Source: CAYRTV01 sp964505785 (GTDB taxonomy: Bacteria; Acidobacteriota; Aminicenantia; Aminicenantales; Aminicenantaceae). From it: 64,000 nucleotides of DNA. A model generated the notes under the pieces. It was not told the origin of the DNA and did not search any database. It saw only the letters and a list, made by a program, of their open reading frames with translations. How positions within the stretch are numbered: the stretch's first letter is position 1; the number at the start of each line of letters is the position of its first letter. Positions 42,185 through 51,253 of the stretch are shown here, one piece after another. Where the stretch lies: positions 62,001-126,000 of the forward strand of contig CAZDJZ010000001.1 in the NCBI GenBank assembly GCA_964505785.1, given 5' to 3'. Made by a program: the position numbers and the translations under genes.

Positions 42185-42859
42185 TCAGAATTCCGGATTA
42201 TACCGCCGGATTTTACTGGTGGATATGCCGCATTTAATCAAGCCGGATATAATGATCAAAGCGCAGGCAACGCCGTCCAGGACCGGGGCCTGCAGCCGTT
42301 TTTGAAGCGGCTTTTCCATTCCGGTCATGGCTGCGCATCCCAAAACGATCACTTCCGCACCATCCAGCTCAATGGCTTTAAGGGCGGTTTGATAATATTT
42401 TTCCGGCTCGGCTAAATCCATGATGTTTTCTTCCGGAGCCCTGACTGATGCAAGAGTTTTATCTAAGTGATATTTGCGGACCAGGGCCTCCTTATTGGGG
42501 ATGGAATGCCGGTTGTCGGATAGTACTGTGAAGCGGTGGCCCAGCATGGAAGCCAGTTTCATGGATGACTCCCCTATACCGACGACCGGCTTTACGGAAA
42601 TCTCTTTCATCACATCAAGATTGGGATCACTATGGCAGGCGATCACAAATCCGTCACTGGTTTCATGATGTTCTTTGATGAGTTTTATCATCCCGGGTGC
42701 AGCGGCAGCAGCGTCCTCATAGGTCTCGATAAATGACGGTGCTCCGGGGGTTGATTTACAAACCACATCAAAATCGTTCCATGCGAAGGCGGCTGCCGTT
42801 GAAAGAATGGCAGCCGTCATGCTGTCATCACTGTTAGGGTTTATGATGCATATCCGCAT
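42185..42859 (-). CDS. Asp/Glu/hydantoin racemase family protein
   Basis: 224 residues. MRICIINPNSDDSMT at the start and the two active-site cysteines in VIACHSDPNLD and LGCAAMTGME are the marks of the hydantoin racemase (HyuE-like) branch. It interconverts D- and L-5-substituted hydantoins or related amino acids, letting a stereospecific hydantoinase use both. A hydantoinase gene is encoded 3.4 kb upstream on the same strand. The 146-bp gap to the unknown 152-residue gene contains a TTCACATGGCAATGGATAAG-type repeat, so it may have its own promoter. Confidence 0.85.
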   Translation of the reverse strand: MRICIINPNSDDSMTAAILSTAAAFAWNDFDVVCKSTPGAPSFIETYEDAAAAAPGMIKLIKEHHETSDGFVIACHSDPNLDVMKEISVKPVVGIGESSMKLASMLGHRFTVLSDNRHSIPNKEALVRKYHLDKTLASVRAPEENIMDLAEPEKYYQTALKAIELDGAEVIVLGCAAMTGMEKPLQKRLQAPVLDGVACALIIISGLIKCGISTSKIRRYNPEF

Positions 42860-43005
42860 TTTTAGCCCCTCCTCCCTTTTTATTAACCTGATCTATGCGG
42901 TCGAAAAACGATTTCACATGGCAATGGATAAGGTCCATATCCCGCCGCTGTGCGGCCTGGGAATGACCATGGGACCTGCTTCGCAGCTCTCAGGACAGCA
43001 GATTT

Positions 43006-43464
43006 TCAGTCAGCGAGCACAAAGGGCGCCGGATAAGATTGTCCCGATATTTTAAGTTCTATTTTATCTTCAGGGTAGCTCAGCAGGCGCCCGAAGGCAC
43101 GCGAAATCTCTTTGCGTTCTTCCCCGTGAAATCGCCCGGAATTTTCCAGTTCCTCCTTCTTCTTTTTCAGGTCCAAATAAGCCCGGATAACCCCGTCTTC
43201 TTCATAATAAAGAATAGACCATTTGCCGGCTGTGAATTCAGCCGGCTGCAAGTCCGTAACCAGCAAGGATGTATCGAAGTAGGATTTGATGCCGAAATTT
43301 TCCACAACCCGGTCCGATCCTTTTTGGATGACCGGATATTCTTCCGGCCGGACCGGAGGGCTGATGGCCAGGCGTTTTACTCCGCAGGCGACCATTTCCA
43401 CAAAGCAATTGATCATGCCCAAGTTAAATGATATCCTGTCGATTTTTAAATGGGAATTATGCAT
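43006..43464 (-). CDS. Unknown 152-aa protein of the hydantoin operon
   Basis: No signal peptide or membrane helix. It starts MHNSHLKIDRISFNLGMIN, contains CGVKRLAISPPVR and ends with an Arg/Glu/Lys-rich helix and a beta strand. I recognise no family. It begins 4 bases after the symporter stop, so it must be co-transcribed with the symporter, decarboxylase and hydantoinase genes. A conserved Cys in FVEMVACGVKRL could be catalytic. It may be an N-carbamoyl- or ring-product-handling enzyme, an accessory of the hydantoinase, or a regulator; there is no evidence to choose. Confidence 0.7.
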   Translation of the reverse strand: MHNSHLKIDRISFNLGMINCFVEMVACGVKRLAISPPVRPEEYPVIQKGSDRVVENFGIKSYFDTSLLVTDLQPAEFTAGKWSILYYEEDGVIRAYLDLKKKKEELENSGRFHGEERKEISRAFGRLLSYPEDKIELKISGQSYPAPFVLAD

Positions 43465-43468
43465 ATAT

Positions 43469-44893
43469 TTATAACTCCTTTCTTAGACCGGGTTTTACCG
43501 CCTGCTTGATCAAGCCGCTGCCGGATCCGCAGGCGTACCGGTTTGTTCCGGAAAAAAGATCGCGCATAAGCACAAAAAAGACACTGTTCAAGGCGATAAC
43601 CGCCACCAGGTTGGGAAGAGAGCAGACTCCAACGGAAATATTGGCGAATACCCAGAGTTTATCCACATCGGCCACACCGGCGAAGATAATGCCCGGGATC
43701 AGATAAGCCCATTTGAGCACCGGGAGCGGTTTTTCTCCGAACAAATCAATGACAGCTGTCCGGTAGTAAATGAAGAAGCCGATCTGAGTGGACAGGCAGA
43801 ACGTCAGGATAGCGGTTGAAATAAAGATGCCGGAAAGACCGGCCGGAAATACGGATGAGAAAGCACTGATAATCAAATCAATTCCGGACTCCCCGCCGGA
43901 TAATACTCCGGTGGACAGAATAGCGAAGGAAGAAATAGTGCAGATGACGATGGTATCGATAAATACCTCGAAGGCTCCCCATATGCCCTGGCTGAAAGGA
44001 TGGGGCGTGTCAGCGGTGGCATGGGCCATGGGTGCTGTTCCCAAACCGGCCTCATTCGACAGCATGCCTCTAGCCATCCCCATCTTTAGAGTCGCGGCTA
44101 TCGCCGCTCCTGCAAAACCTCCCGCGGCCGGCGCCGGAGCAAAGGCGTAATGGAATATACTGCCGAAGACTTCCGGGATTTTTTGATAATTGATGAAAAA
44201 AAGAAGAATTCCGCCTGCGATATAAAGCAGGGACATAGCCGGGACCAGCCGTTCACAGAACCGTCCGATGCGGCGGATTCCTCCGATGATGACCGCGGCG
44301 GTCACAATCGACATTGCGGCCGTCACCAGGTAGGGGCTGATATTGTAACTGGACAAGAAAGCCCGTCCGACCGTATGGGCTTGAAGAAGGGAAGCGCTGA
44401 GAACGGCGTTTATCAATATTCCGGCGCTGAAAAGCTTAGCCAGGGAAGTCCATCCCAGCCCCTTCCGGATATAATGCATGGGGCCGCCGCTCAGGTTTCC
44501 CTCATGATCCCGGCTCCGGTAATGGACAGCCAGAGTGATCTCAGCGGTTTTTGTCATCATCCCCAGCAGTGCCAGAACCCACATCCAAAAAATAGCCCCG
44601 GGGCCTCCAATGGATAAAGCGGTGGCAACACCCGCAATATTTCCCATTCCCACTGTGCTGGCCAATGCCGTGGACGTTGCCTGGAAAGGGGTCATCATGC
44701 CTTTCTGTCCGCTTTCGGCCTGAGAAAAGACAGTTCCTGCGGTTTTATTCCAAATGAAGGAAAACCTGCGGAATTGGAAAAAACGGGATTTGAGTGTCAA
44801 AAAAACCGCAACGGCCGCAATAAAAACCATGGTCCAGGGGCCCCATAAGACCCCGTCAACGATACCGGCGATATCCAGTATTTTATCCAGCAT
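43469..44893 (-). CDS. Sodium:alanine/glycine symporter (AGCS family)
   Basis: About 474 residues from the ATG at 44893; an in-frame ATG at 44911 adds 6. Both starts overlap the end of the decarboxylase gene. Ten or more membrane helices with the family marks GNIAGVATALSIGGPGAIFW, SGGPMHYI and GMLSNEAGLGTAPMAHA. It imports alanine, glycine or similar amino acids with Na+ or H+. Its place between a decarboxylase and a hydantoinase gene suggests uptake of the amino-acid substrate or release of a product, but specificity cannot be read from sequence. Confidence 0.9.
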   Translation of the reverse strand: MLDKILDIAGIVDGVLWGPWTMVFIAAVAVFLTLKSRFFQFRRFSFIWNKTAGTVFSQAESGQKGMMTPFQATSTALASTVGMGNIAGVATALSIGGPGAIFWMWVLALLGMMTKTAEITLAVHYRSRDHEGNLSGGPMHYIRKGLGWTSLAKLFSAGILINAVLSASLLQAHTVGRAFLSSYNISPYLVTAAMSIVTAAVIIGGIRRIGRFCERLVPAMSLLYIAGGILLFFINYQKIPEVFGSIFHYAFAPAPAAGGFAGAAIAATLKMGMARGMLSNEAGLGTAPMAHATADTPHPFSQGIWGAFEVFIDTIVICTISSFAILSTGVLSGGESGIDLIISAFSSVFPAGLSGIFISTAILTFCLSTQIGFFIYYRTAVIDLFGEKPLPVLKWAYLIPGIIFAGVADVDKLWVFANISVGVCSLPNLVAVIALNSVFFVLMRDLFSGTNRYACGSGSGLIKQAVKPGLRKEL

Positions 44894-46262
44894 GGAATTC
44901 GTCATCCGCAAGAGAGCGGGCCATATCGACGGTTTCCCAGAGATCCCCGCAGGTCACATCCGGGCTGAGTGCAACCAGCCGCAGGAATACCTTTTCGCCG
45001 AGTTTGGTGATGGAAACGGTGCGGTGTACTCCCTCCATTATTTTTTCGTAGACGTTTTCCTGTATCCGGTTGGCCTTTTCCAGAGGAACTTCACCGGGAA
45101 GCACCCGGAAACAGAGAATTCCGGTATCCGGTCTATGCCCGGATTCGATATCCGGGATATCCTGAAGTTTGAGGTAAAGTTCCTTAATTGCGGCCAACGG
45201 CGTTTTCAGCCGTTCTGTGACCTTTTTCACGCCCAGGCAGCGCAAGGCCGCTGCCAGCGGCAGGGCAGACATCGGCCGGGTTGAAGGAGGGGACTTGAGA
45301 CCGGGATTGGGCCGCGGGTCATTCCGCCGGTTGAAATATTCCCCGTAGACGGCCAATCGCTTCAAGTCTTCTCCGTTTTTAGCGAACAGAATGGAACTTG
45401 GAATGGGCACTCCGAATTGTTTATGCGGGTCCCAGGTAATGGAATCAGCTTCCATCAAACCGGCATATAAGGGTTTGAGCTCAGGAATCAGGCCATATGC
45501 CAGGCCGTACGCTCCGTCCACATGCAGCCATATGGAGTTGTCCCGGCATACAGCCGCCGCTGGTGCCATAGGATCAACAGACCCTGTGGACGTGGTGCCG
45601 GCTGTAAGCACGGCTGCGATAATATTATGGCCGGTTTTCAGCTGCGCGACGGTTTTCTTGAAATGTGCGATATCCAGGCGGCGGTTTTTGTCCACATTCA
45701 CATAAACAAGGCTGTCCTCACCGAGCCCCAGGATGCGCGCGGCTTGTTTGACGGAGAAATGGGCGTCGCGGGAAGCCAGTATCCGAAGTTTGTTCACGGC
45801 TTTGAATCCGTTCACTCCTTTCCGGTTCAGGTCGAACCCCTGTTTTTCCGCGCTGCAGTGAAGGGCCAGATATAAAGCCTCCTGATTGGCGTAGGTGCCG
45901 GAATACATAAAAGTTGCATCGGCCTGCGGGTCCAAACTGAAAAGACGGCATAGAGCCCGGCAGCATAATTCCTCTAAAACCGCTCCTCCCGGAGAAACCT
46001 GCCAGTTGGTGACACCCTGGTTGTATGCCAGGGCTGTTTCTGCGCCCAGCCTGGCTGCGGTTTCCGGAAAAAAATTAAACATGGACAGAAAAGCCGGATG
46101 AGCATAATTCATCAAATGCGGGACCAGACGCTCCTGAATGATCCGCTTCAGAGTATCCAGGGATATGCCTTCTTCCTGGAAATCAACCAGGGGCTTAAGG
46201 TCGCGTTCCACTTTTTCCGGAGCGGCTCCTGAATAAATTCCGGTTTTTATTTCATCCGGCAT
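44883..46262 (-). CDS. Group II pyridoxal-phosphate-dependent decarboxylase
   Basis: 459 residues. PLP marks: HVDGAYGLAYGL (Asp to the PLP nitrogen) and SITWDPHKQFGVP with the Schiff-base Lys281. An N-terminal HPAFLSMFNFFPE segment is the family's substrate-side loop. Homologues decarboxylate aromatic amino acids, glutamate or aspartate to amines; the substrate here is unknown. It starts 21 bases after the hydantoinase stop and overlaps the symporter start, so it is the second gene of the operon. It could convert an amino acid to an amine for nitrogen or pH handling. Confidence 0.9.
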   Translation of the reverse strand: MPDEIKTGIYSGAAPEKVERDLKPLVDFQEEGISLDTLKRIIQERLVPHLMNYAHPAFLSMFNFFPETAARLGAETALAYNQGVTNWQVSPGGAVLEELCCRALCRLFSLDPQADATFMYSGTYANQEALYLALHCSAEKQGFDLNRKGVNGFKAVNKLRILASRDAHFSVKQAARILGLGEDSLVYVNVDKNRRLDIAHFKKTVAQLKTGHNIIAAVLTAGTTSTGSVDPMAPAAAVCRDNSIWLHVDGAYGLAYGLIPELKPLYAGLMEADSITWDPHKQFGVPIPSSILFAKNGEDLKRLAVYGEYFNRRNDPRPNPGLKSPPSTRPMSALPLAAALRCLGVKKVTERLKTPLAAIKELYLKLQDIPDIESGHRPDTGILCFRVLPGEVPLEKANRIQENVYEKIMEGVHRTVSITKLGEKVFLRLVALSPDVTCGDLWETVDMARSLADDEFHAG

Positions 46263-46283
46263 TTTATTTTCCTTTTTGTGTCC

Positions 46284-47666
46284 TCATTCCGCGTTCAGTG
46301 TTCGGGGCAGATATCGTCCGCGCCCTTTCTTTGCCAGGCATTTACCGCTGTCGATAATGATGTCTCCGCGGGAGATCACTTGCCGGACTTTTCCTGTTAC
46401 CCGGATTCCTTCATAGGCCGCCCAATCGGGAGCCATGTGCAGGGTGGATTGCTGCATGATCCACTCGGCGTGGGGATCGAAGAGGACAATGTCGGCATCG
46501 GCTCCGGTCTCCAGGCGCCCTTTTCCCGTAAGTCCAAAGGACCGGGCCGGAGCGGCCGCAGTCAATTCCACCAGACGCGGCAGGGACATTCCCCTTTTTA
46601 CCACCCCCTCCGAATGAAGCAGGGCGAGGCGGACCTCCACTCCGGGAATGCCGTTGGGACAAAGATCGAAGCGGTCCTTTCCCATCAGCTTGGCTTCCCA
46701 GGAATAGGCGGCGTCATCCGAAGTGACCATGGAGATGGCGCCGTTCAGGACTCCTTCCCATAACCTGTCTTGAATTCTCCTGTCTCTTAGAGGAGGTGAA
46801 CAGATCCATTTTATTCCATCCTCCCTTTTTAACTGGTCTTCGGTGAAAATCAGATAGTGGGTGCAGGTTTCAGCTGCGGCCTTAACCCCTTTATCCCGGG
46901 CGGTTTCGACCATTTCAAGGCCTTTCCCTGAGGCCAGGTGGACAATGAATATCCGGCCGCCGGTTTTTTCCGCAGCGCGGATACATTTGGCGACAGCCCG
47001 GTTTTCCGTTTCGGGAGGGCGGCTCCTGGCATGATAAACCGGGGAGGTCAAGCCCTGTTCAAGCATTTGGGACACCCCGTTTTCCACTAAATCGTTATCT
47101 TCGGCGTGCACGAGAAGCATTCCCCCTGCGGAGGCGAGCACCCGCAAAATCCCGTGAAGCTCATCTTCCTCCACCATCAGGCCTTCCCGCCGGTAGGTGA
47201 GATAGCATTTAAAGGTAGGCGCGCCTTGCTGAATCAGATGTGGTATTTCAGATAGAGTATCTTTGTCCGCCCGGGTGATGACCGGATGGACGCCCCAGTC
47301 TATCAAGGCTTTTCCCCCGGCTTCTTCTTTTTTTTCGTCAAAGGCCTGCTGCAGGGTTCCGCCGGGAGCTTGATTGGTAAAATCAACAACACTGGTCACA
47401 CCGCCGAAGGCGGCGGCTCTGGTCCCGGTGTAATAATCGTGCACGCTTATGGTGTTCATGAATTCGTCGTTGAAATGGACATGGGTGTCGACGGCCCCCG
47501 GCAAGACCAGACAACCCGAAGCATCAATGATTTTGTCCGCGGTATGCCCGCTGAAATTTCCTACAGCTTCAATTATTTCATTTCGGACAAGGACATCCTG
47601 CGATAAACATGCTTGATTGGTAACGACTGTTCCCCCGCGGATTAGTATGGTTGATGTATCGTTCAT
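46284..47666 (-). CDS. Dihydropyrimidinase/D-hydantoinase-like cyclic amidohydrolase
   Basis: 460 residues from the ATG at 47666; an earlier TTG would add 8 residues but overlaps the AAGGGTGA ribosome site. Two-metal amidohydrolase marks: DTHVHFND (metal His pair), APTFKCYLTY with the Lys that becomes carboxylated, VHAEDND, HLASGKG and TSDDAAYS. It opens hydantoin or dihydropyrimidine rings to N-carbamoyl amino acids. Allantoinase-like activity is possible. First gene of the operon; a bidirectional-type terminator lies on its 5' side (47750-47791), which isolates it from the upstream gene. No N-carbamoylase is encoded next to it. Confidence 0.9.
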   Translation of the reverse strand: MNDTSTILIRGGTVVTNQACLSQDVLVRNEIIEAVGNFSGHTADKIIDASGCLVLPGAVDTHVHFNDEFMNTISVHDYYTGTRAAAFGGVTSVVDFTNQAPGGTLQQAFDEKKEEAGGKALIDWGVHPVITRADKDTLSEIPHLIQQGAPTFKCYLTYRREGLMVEEDELHGILRVLASAGGMLLVHAEDNDLVENGVSQMLEQGLTSPVYHARSRPPETENRAVAKCIRAAEKTGGRIFIVHLASGKGLEMVETARDKGVKAAAETCTHYLIFTEDQLKREDGIKWICSPPLRDRRIQDRLWEGVLNGAISMVTSDDAAYSWEAKLMGKDRFDLCPNGIPGVEVRLALLHSEGVVKRGMSLPRLVELTAAAPARSFGLTGKGRLETGADADIVLFDPHAEWIMQQSTLHMAPDWAAYEGIRVTGKVRQVISRGDIIIDSGKCLAKKGRGRYLPRTLNAE

Positions 47667-47749
47667 TCGCCCGCTTTCACCCTTGGCCAAAAATCATAAC
47701 ATCCGGAGATGGAGAAAGTCAAAGGATTAGGTGCAGGGGGATTTATAGA

Positions 47750-47791
47750 AAAAAAAGCCCCGGAAGCAGGTAATGCATCCGGGGCTTTTTT
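47750..47791 (-). terminator. Rho-independent terminator
   Basis: AAAAAAGCCCCGGA (47751-47764) pairs with TCCGGGGCTTTTTT (47778-47791), a 14-bp stem ending in a T-run on the minus strand, directly after the stop of the 338-residue protein gene. It also has an A-run, so it could work both ways. Confidence 0.85.
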
Positions 47792-47797
47792 GAATAG

Positions 47798-48814
47798 CTA
47801 TTTTTTCTTATAGTCAGCCGGCGGCTGAAATTTATCTTCGGGAATGTCTTTGGGTTCATACTGGAGCAGTTCGATGTAATAAGCCAGGGCCGGCTGGCTG
47901 GGATCTTCTTTTTTGTCTTTTTTGATTGCTTTTTTGGCCAATCCGCCGAGCATGCCGCCGATGCCGCCGCTTTCTTCAGCTTCTTCTTCCTGCGGCCCGC
48001 CTTCTGTTTCATTGAAATATTTCCCATCGATAATCACGGGGTAGCCTTCGATTTTTTTCATTTCATCCGCGAACCTGGATGCATCCTGTTCCGGAGCTGC
48101 TTCCTGGCTGCTCATCTGAGTGAAAATGCCCAGCCAATTGGTTCCCAGCATCTCCTGCTGAAGCTCGGGAATATCAAGGCCCATCCGCTGCATGTGTTCC
48201 TGGGTAAACTGCCGTTCAATTTCCCGGGCGTTCCGGATTTCTCCGGCTATGGGAGTGGTCCAGACGTCGGTTAGTAAGCGGGAGGTTCCTTTTTCCCCGG
48301 TTTCGATGTTTTCCCATTCCATAATCCAGCTTATGATGAATTTTTGGCTTGGGAAACTGTTGATTGTTTGGTTCTCACCGGTTTTATTTACAGTGAATTC
48401 ATTGCGGATGATTCTGATATTGCTTTCTTCTTCCTCAACGTCTTCTTCCTCTTCAACATCAACAGGCCCCTCTGTGTCTTCCGGTGTAAGGGCCTCGATA
48501 GGCTGGACCGTGTATCGCTTTTTTTTGTGATTGATCTCGGTGACCGTCATTTCCGGAAGATCCAAAATCATGGTTTCCTCACCCGACTGCAGCGCAAATT
48601 TTCCGGCCAGTTTTCCCACCAGCCCTTTACCTTTGAAATCGTTGTTCGAATCGGTGGCTTTTTTCAATCCGGAAATCATTTCAGTTTGAACGCTGGAAAA
48701 TGAACCGAATTTTTTAAATTCGATTTCAGATTTTGTTTTTTTGACAACGCCGTCCGCCAGCGCTGCCGTTCCGATAAATAAAATGCTTAGCGCAATAATA
48801 CCAAATTTTTTCAT
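47798..48814 (-). CDS. Unknown exported protein, 338 aa
   Basis: GGAGGTTGATATG sets the start, and MKKFGIIALSILFIGTAALA is a signal peptide. Central Glu-rich run (VDVEEEEDVEEEE) and a beta-rich body with repeated lysine-rich strands. C-terminal half has a Gly-rich loop GGIGGMLGGLAKKAIKKDKK and a PPADYKKK tail. Protein of this kind is seen in Aminicenantes-type genomes but I recognise no named family. A single-gene unit closed by the strong terminator at 47750-47791. It is divergent from the helicase gene. Confidence 0.75.
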   Translation of the reverse strand: MKKFGIIALSILFIGTAALADGVVKKTKSEIEFKKFGSFSSVQTEMISGLKKATDSNNDFKGKGLVGKLAGKFALQSGEETMILDLPEMTVTEINHKKKRYTVQPIEALTPEDTEGPVDVEEEEDVEEEESNIRIIRNEFTVNKTGENQTINSFPSQKFIISWIMEWENIETGEKGTSRLLTDVWTTPIAGEIRNAREIERQFTQEHMQRMGLDIPELQQEMLGTNWLGIFTQMSSQEAAPEQDASRFADEMKKIEGYPVIIDGKYFNETEGGPQEEEAEESGGIGGMLGGLAKKAIKKDKKEDPSQPALAYYIELLQYEPKDIPEDKFQPPADYKKK

Positions 48815-48996
48815 ATCAACCTCCAGACAGAATATAATAGAATAATTAGAATAGGGCGATAATAGAGAAAAGGGAGAAAAAAGTCAATTGCCGGCCTCGC
48901 TCTCCTCTCCTGTAAAAAAAAGAAAATCTTAAGCCTGGTTCACATTCCCGCAGAATCATGTACAATGGAAAACTTGCTCGAAAGGACAACCACAAC

Positions 48997-51138
48997 ATGG
49001 ATGAAGATATTCTATCCGGACTCACTTCCAGCCAAAGACAGGCGGCTTCCTGGGACTCGGGACCGCTCTTGGTATTAGCCGGTCCCGGTTCCGGCAAAAC
49101 CAGGGTTATCACCCGCCGGGTGGCATACCTCATTCAAAAGGGAATTCCCCCCAGTCAAATTTTAGCTTTGACTTTCACCAATAAAGCCGCCGAAGAAATG
49201 AAATCGCGCTTGAAGGCAATGAATATTCTTCCCGGTTCGCTTATATGTACGTTCCATAGTTTATGCGCCCGGCTGCTCAGGGAGTTTTCACATGCAGCCG
49301 GGTTAATAGAGACTTTTACAATATATGACCGAAGCGACCAGCTTTCTGCAATTCGTGATATTCTCAATGACATGGATCTTGACCCCAAGGCTTATCAGCC
49401 TGCCAGGCTCCTCCGCCGCATCGGCCGCTGGAAAAACGAACTGATGTCTCCAAGCCAGGTGCTGGAGTCATTTTCCGCGGATTCTCCGGCTGCCGTTCCT
49501 GCTGAGGTCTTCCGGGAATACCAGCACCGTCTCGCTCAAAACGCAGGTCTAGATTTTGATGATCTTTTGATGAAAACAGCCCTGCTGCTGAAAAAGAATT
49601 CCAGCCTGCGGCGGCGCCTGAGCCTGCGTTTTACCCATATTCTTGTCGATGAATACCAGGACACCAATCGCTGTCAATTCCAGATTGCCCGGGACCTGTC
49701 TTGTGAACACCGCAATCTTTTTGTCACGGGAGACCCGGACCAGTCCATCTACGGCTGGAGAGGAGCGGATATTGAAAATATTTTAGCTTTTGAAAAGGAT
49801 TTTCCGGAAGCGGGAATCATCCGGATGGAGGATAATTTCCGTTCCACTCCTCCCATTTTGAATCTGGCAGACGGCATGATCCAGGCCAACCGGAAACGAA
49901 AATCGAAACGGCTGATTGCCCGGATTCAAGGCGGGGACCCGCCGCGGCTCTTCACTTTCGCTGACGAATACAGTGAAGCGGATGGTGCCGCAGCCTGGAT
50001 CAGAGAAATGCAATCGGATTATCATCTGGCATTGAAGGATATGGCGATATTTTACCGGACCAATGCCATGAGCCGGATACTGGAGGAAACTCTTTACAGG
50101 AAGGGGATAGCTTATCAAATAGTCAGAGGCCTTGAATTTTATCAGCGGCGGGAAATCAAAGACATGCTCGCTTATCTCCGGATATTGGTCAATCCGTCTG
50201 ACCGGGTATCCTTACTCAGGATCATAAACCGGCCTCCCAGGGGAATCGGCCAAAAAACGATAGAATGCCTGACCGCACATGCAAAAGCTGAAGGCTGCGG
50301 ACTGTGGACCCTTCTGAGAAATCCGGATGCCATCCCGGCACTAAATACCGGTTTGCGCTCCAATCTTCTCTCGTTTTCAAAAATGATGAATGGTTTTCGA
50401 TACGGGAGCGAAGTTCCTGTCCCGGAAATAATCCGGGATGTTTTCAACCGCTCCGGTTATCGTGCTTACTTAGAAGACGCCAATCAAAAGGATGCCATTC
50501 AAAACATCGAAGAATTGATACATTCGGCAGAAGAGTATGATCAAACCTCGGAAAAAAGGGATCTCTCCGGTTATCTCCAACAGATCGCGCTGCTTAGTGA
50601 TCCGGATACGTTTGACGATCAATCCGGGGCTGCCTCCTTGATGACTTTGCATGCAGCCAAGGGTTTGGAGTTTCCTGCGGTTTTAATCACCGGAGTGGAA
50701 AACGGAGTCCTTCCGCATTCACTCAGTCATGGGGATCAAAAAGCTATGGAAGAAGAACGGCGGCTTCTGTTTGTCGGTATCACACGGGCAAAAAAATATC
50801 TGGCTTTAAGTTATGCCCAAAGCCGCAGCATATATGGTTCCCCGCGTCCGACCGGCCCGTCCCCCTTCCTCCAGGGCCTGCAAGAATATATGCAGCGAAG
50901 TTCGCCCGGAACCGGATTGTTTTCTCCGGCCTCATCCGCGGCTGTTTCCAAAACCGCAGACATCTCCCCTCAATCCGGCCCCTATACATCCGGGCGAAAG
51001 GTCAAACATCCCCAACTGGGAGAAGGCATTATCGATAAAGTCATCCCTGGAACAACTCCGCCTAAACTCGTCGTTCAATTTTCCAATAACCGCCGCCTGA
51101 CGCTGGACCTCCGGTTTGCCAAGCTGGAAGTCCTCTGA
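48997..51138 (+). CDS. UvrD/PcrA-type superfamily 1 DNA helicase
   Basis: 713 residues from the ATG at 48997 (AAAGGA about 10 bases before); an in-frame ATG at 48958 adds 13 residues. Motifs in order: Q motif GLTSSQRQAA, Ia GPGSGKTR (Walker A), II VDEYQDTNRCQ, III GDPDQSIYGWRGAD, IV FRSTPPIL, V LMTLHAAKGLEF, VI FVGITRAKKYL. The C-terminus (VKHPQLGEGIIDKVI) is the PcrA/UvrD-type tail. It unwinds DNA 3'-5' in excision repair and removes blocks to replication. The UvrA-like double protein 11 kb away is not its operon partner. Confidence 0.9.
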   Translation: MDEDILSGLTSSQRQAASWDSGPLLVLAGPGSGKTRVITRRVAYLIQKGIPPSQILALTFTNKAAEEMKSRLKAMNILPGSLICTFHSLCARLLREFSHAAGLIETFTIYDRSDQLSAIRDILNDMDLDPKAYQPARLLRRIGRWKNELMSPSQVLESFSADSPAAVPAEVFREYQHRLAQNAGLDFDDLLMKTALLLKKNSSLRRRLSLRFTHILVDEYQDTNRCQFQIARDLSCEHRNLFVTGDPDQSIYGWRGADIENILAFEKDFPEAGIIRMEDNFRSTPPILNLADGMIQANRKRKSKRLIARIQGGDPPRLFTFADEYSEADGAAAWIREMQSDYHLALKDMAIFYRTNAMSRILEETLYRKGIAYQIVRGLEFYQRREIKDMLAYLRILVNPSDRVSLLRIINRPPRGIGQKTIECLTAHAKAEGCGLWTLLRNPDAIPALNTGLRSNLLSFSKMMNGFRYGSEVPVPEIIRDVFNRSGYRAYLEDANQKDAIQNIEELIHSAEEYDQTSEKRDLSGYLQQIALLSDPDTFDDQSGAASLMTLHAAKGLEFPAVLITGVENGVLPHSLSHGDQKAMEEERRLLFVGITRAKKYLALSYAQSRSIYGSPRPTGPSPFLQGLQEYMQRSSPGTGLFSPASSAAVSKTADISPQSGPYTSGRKVKHPQLGEGIIDKVIPGTTPPKLVVQFSNNRRLTLDLRFAKLEVL

Positions 51139-51253
51139 TACCTCGCCAGACGGACTGAATGCCGCTGAAAGGGCCCTCCGTATGCCGGTTAGCGAACTTT
51201 TCTTCTCCTGCTTTCGTATGATAAAGTGAAATCACAAGTAAAGGAGTATCCAT

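Noticed and set aside
47750..47791. The terminator as a riboswitch for the hydantoinase operon.
   Set aside because: The stem-loop is a short simple terminator placed after the upstream gene's stop, with no aptamer-like structure before it.
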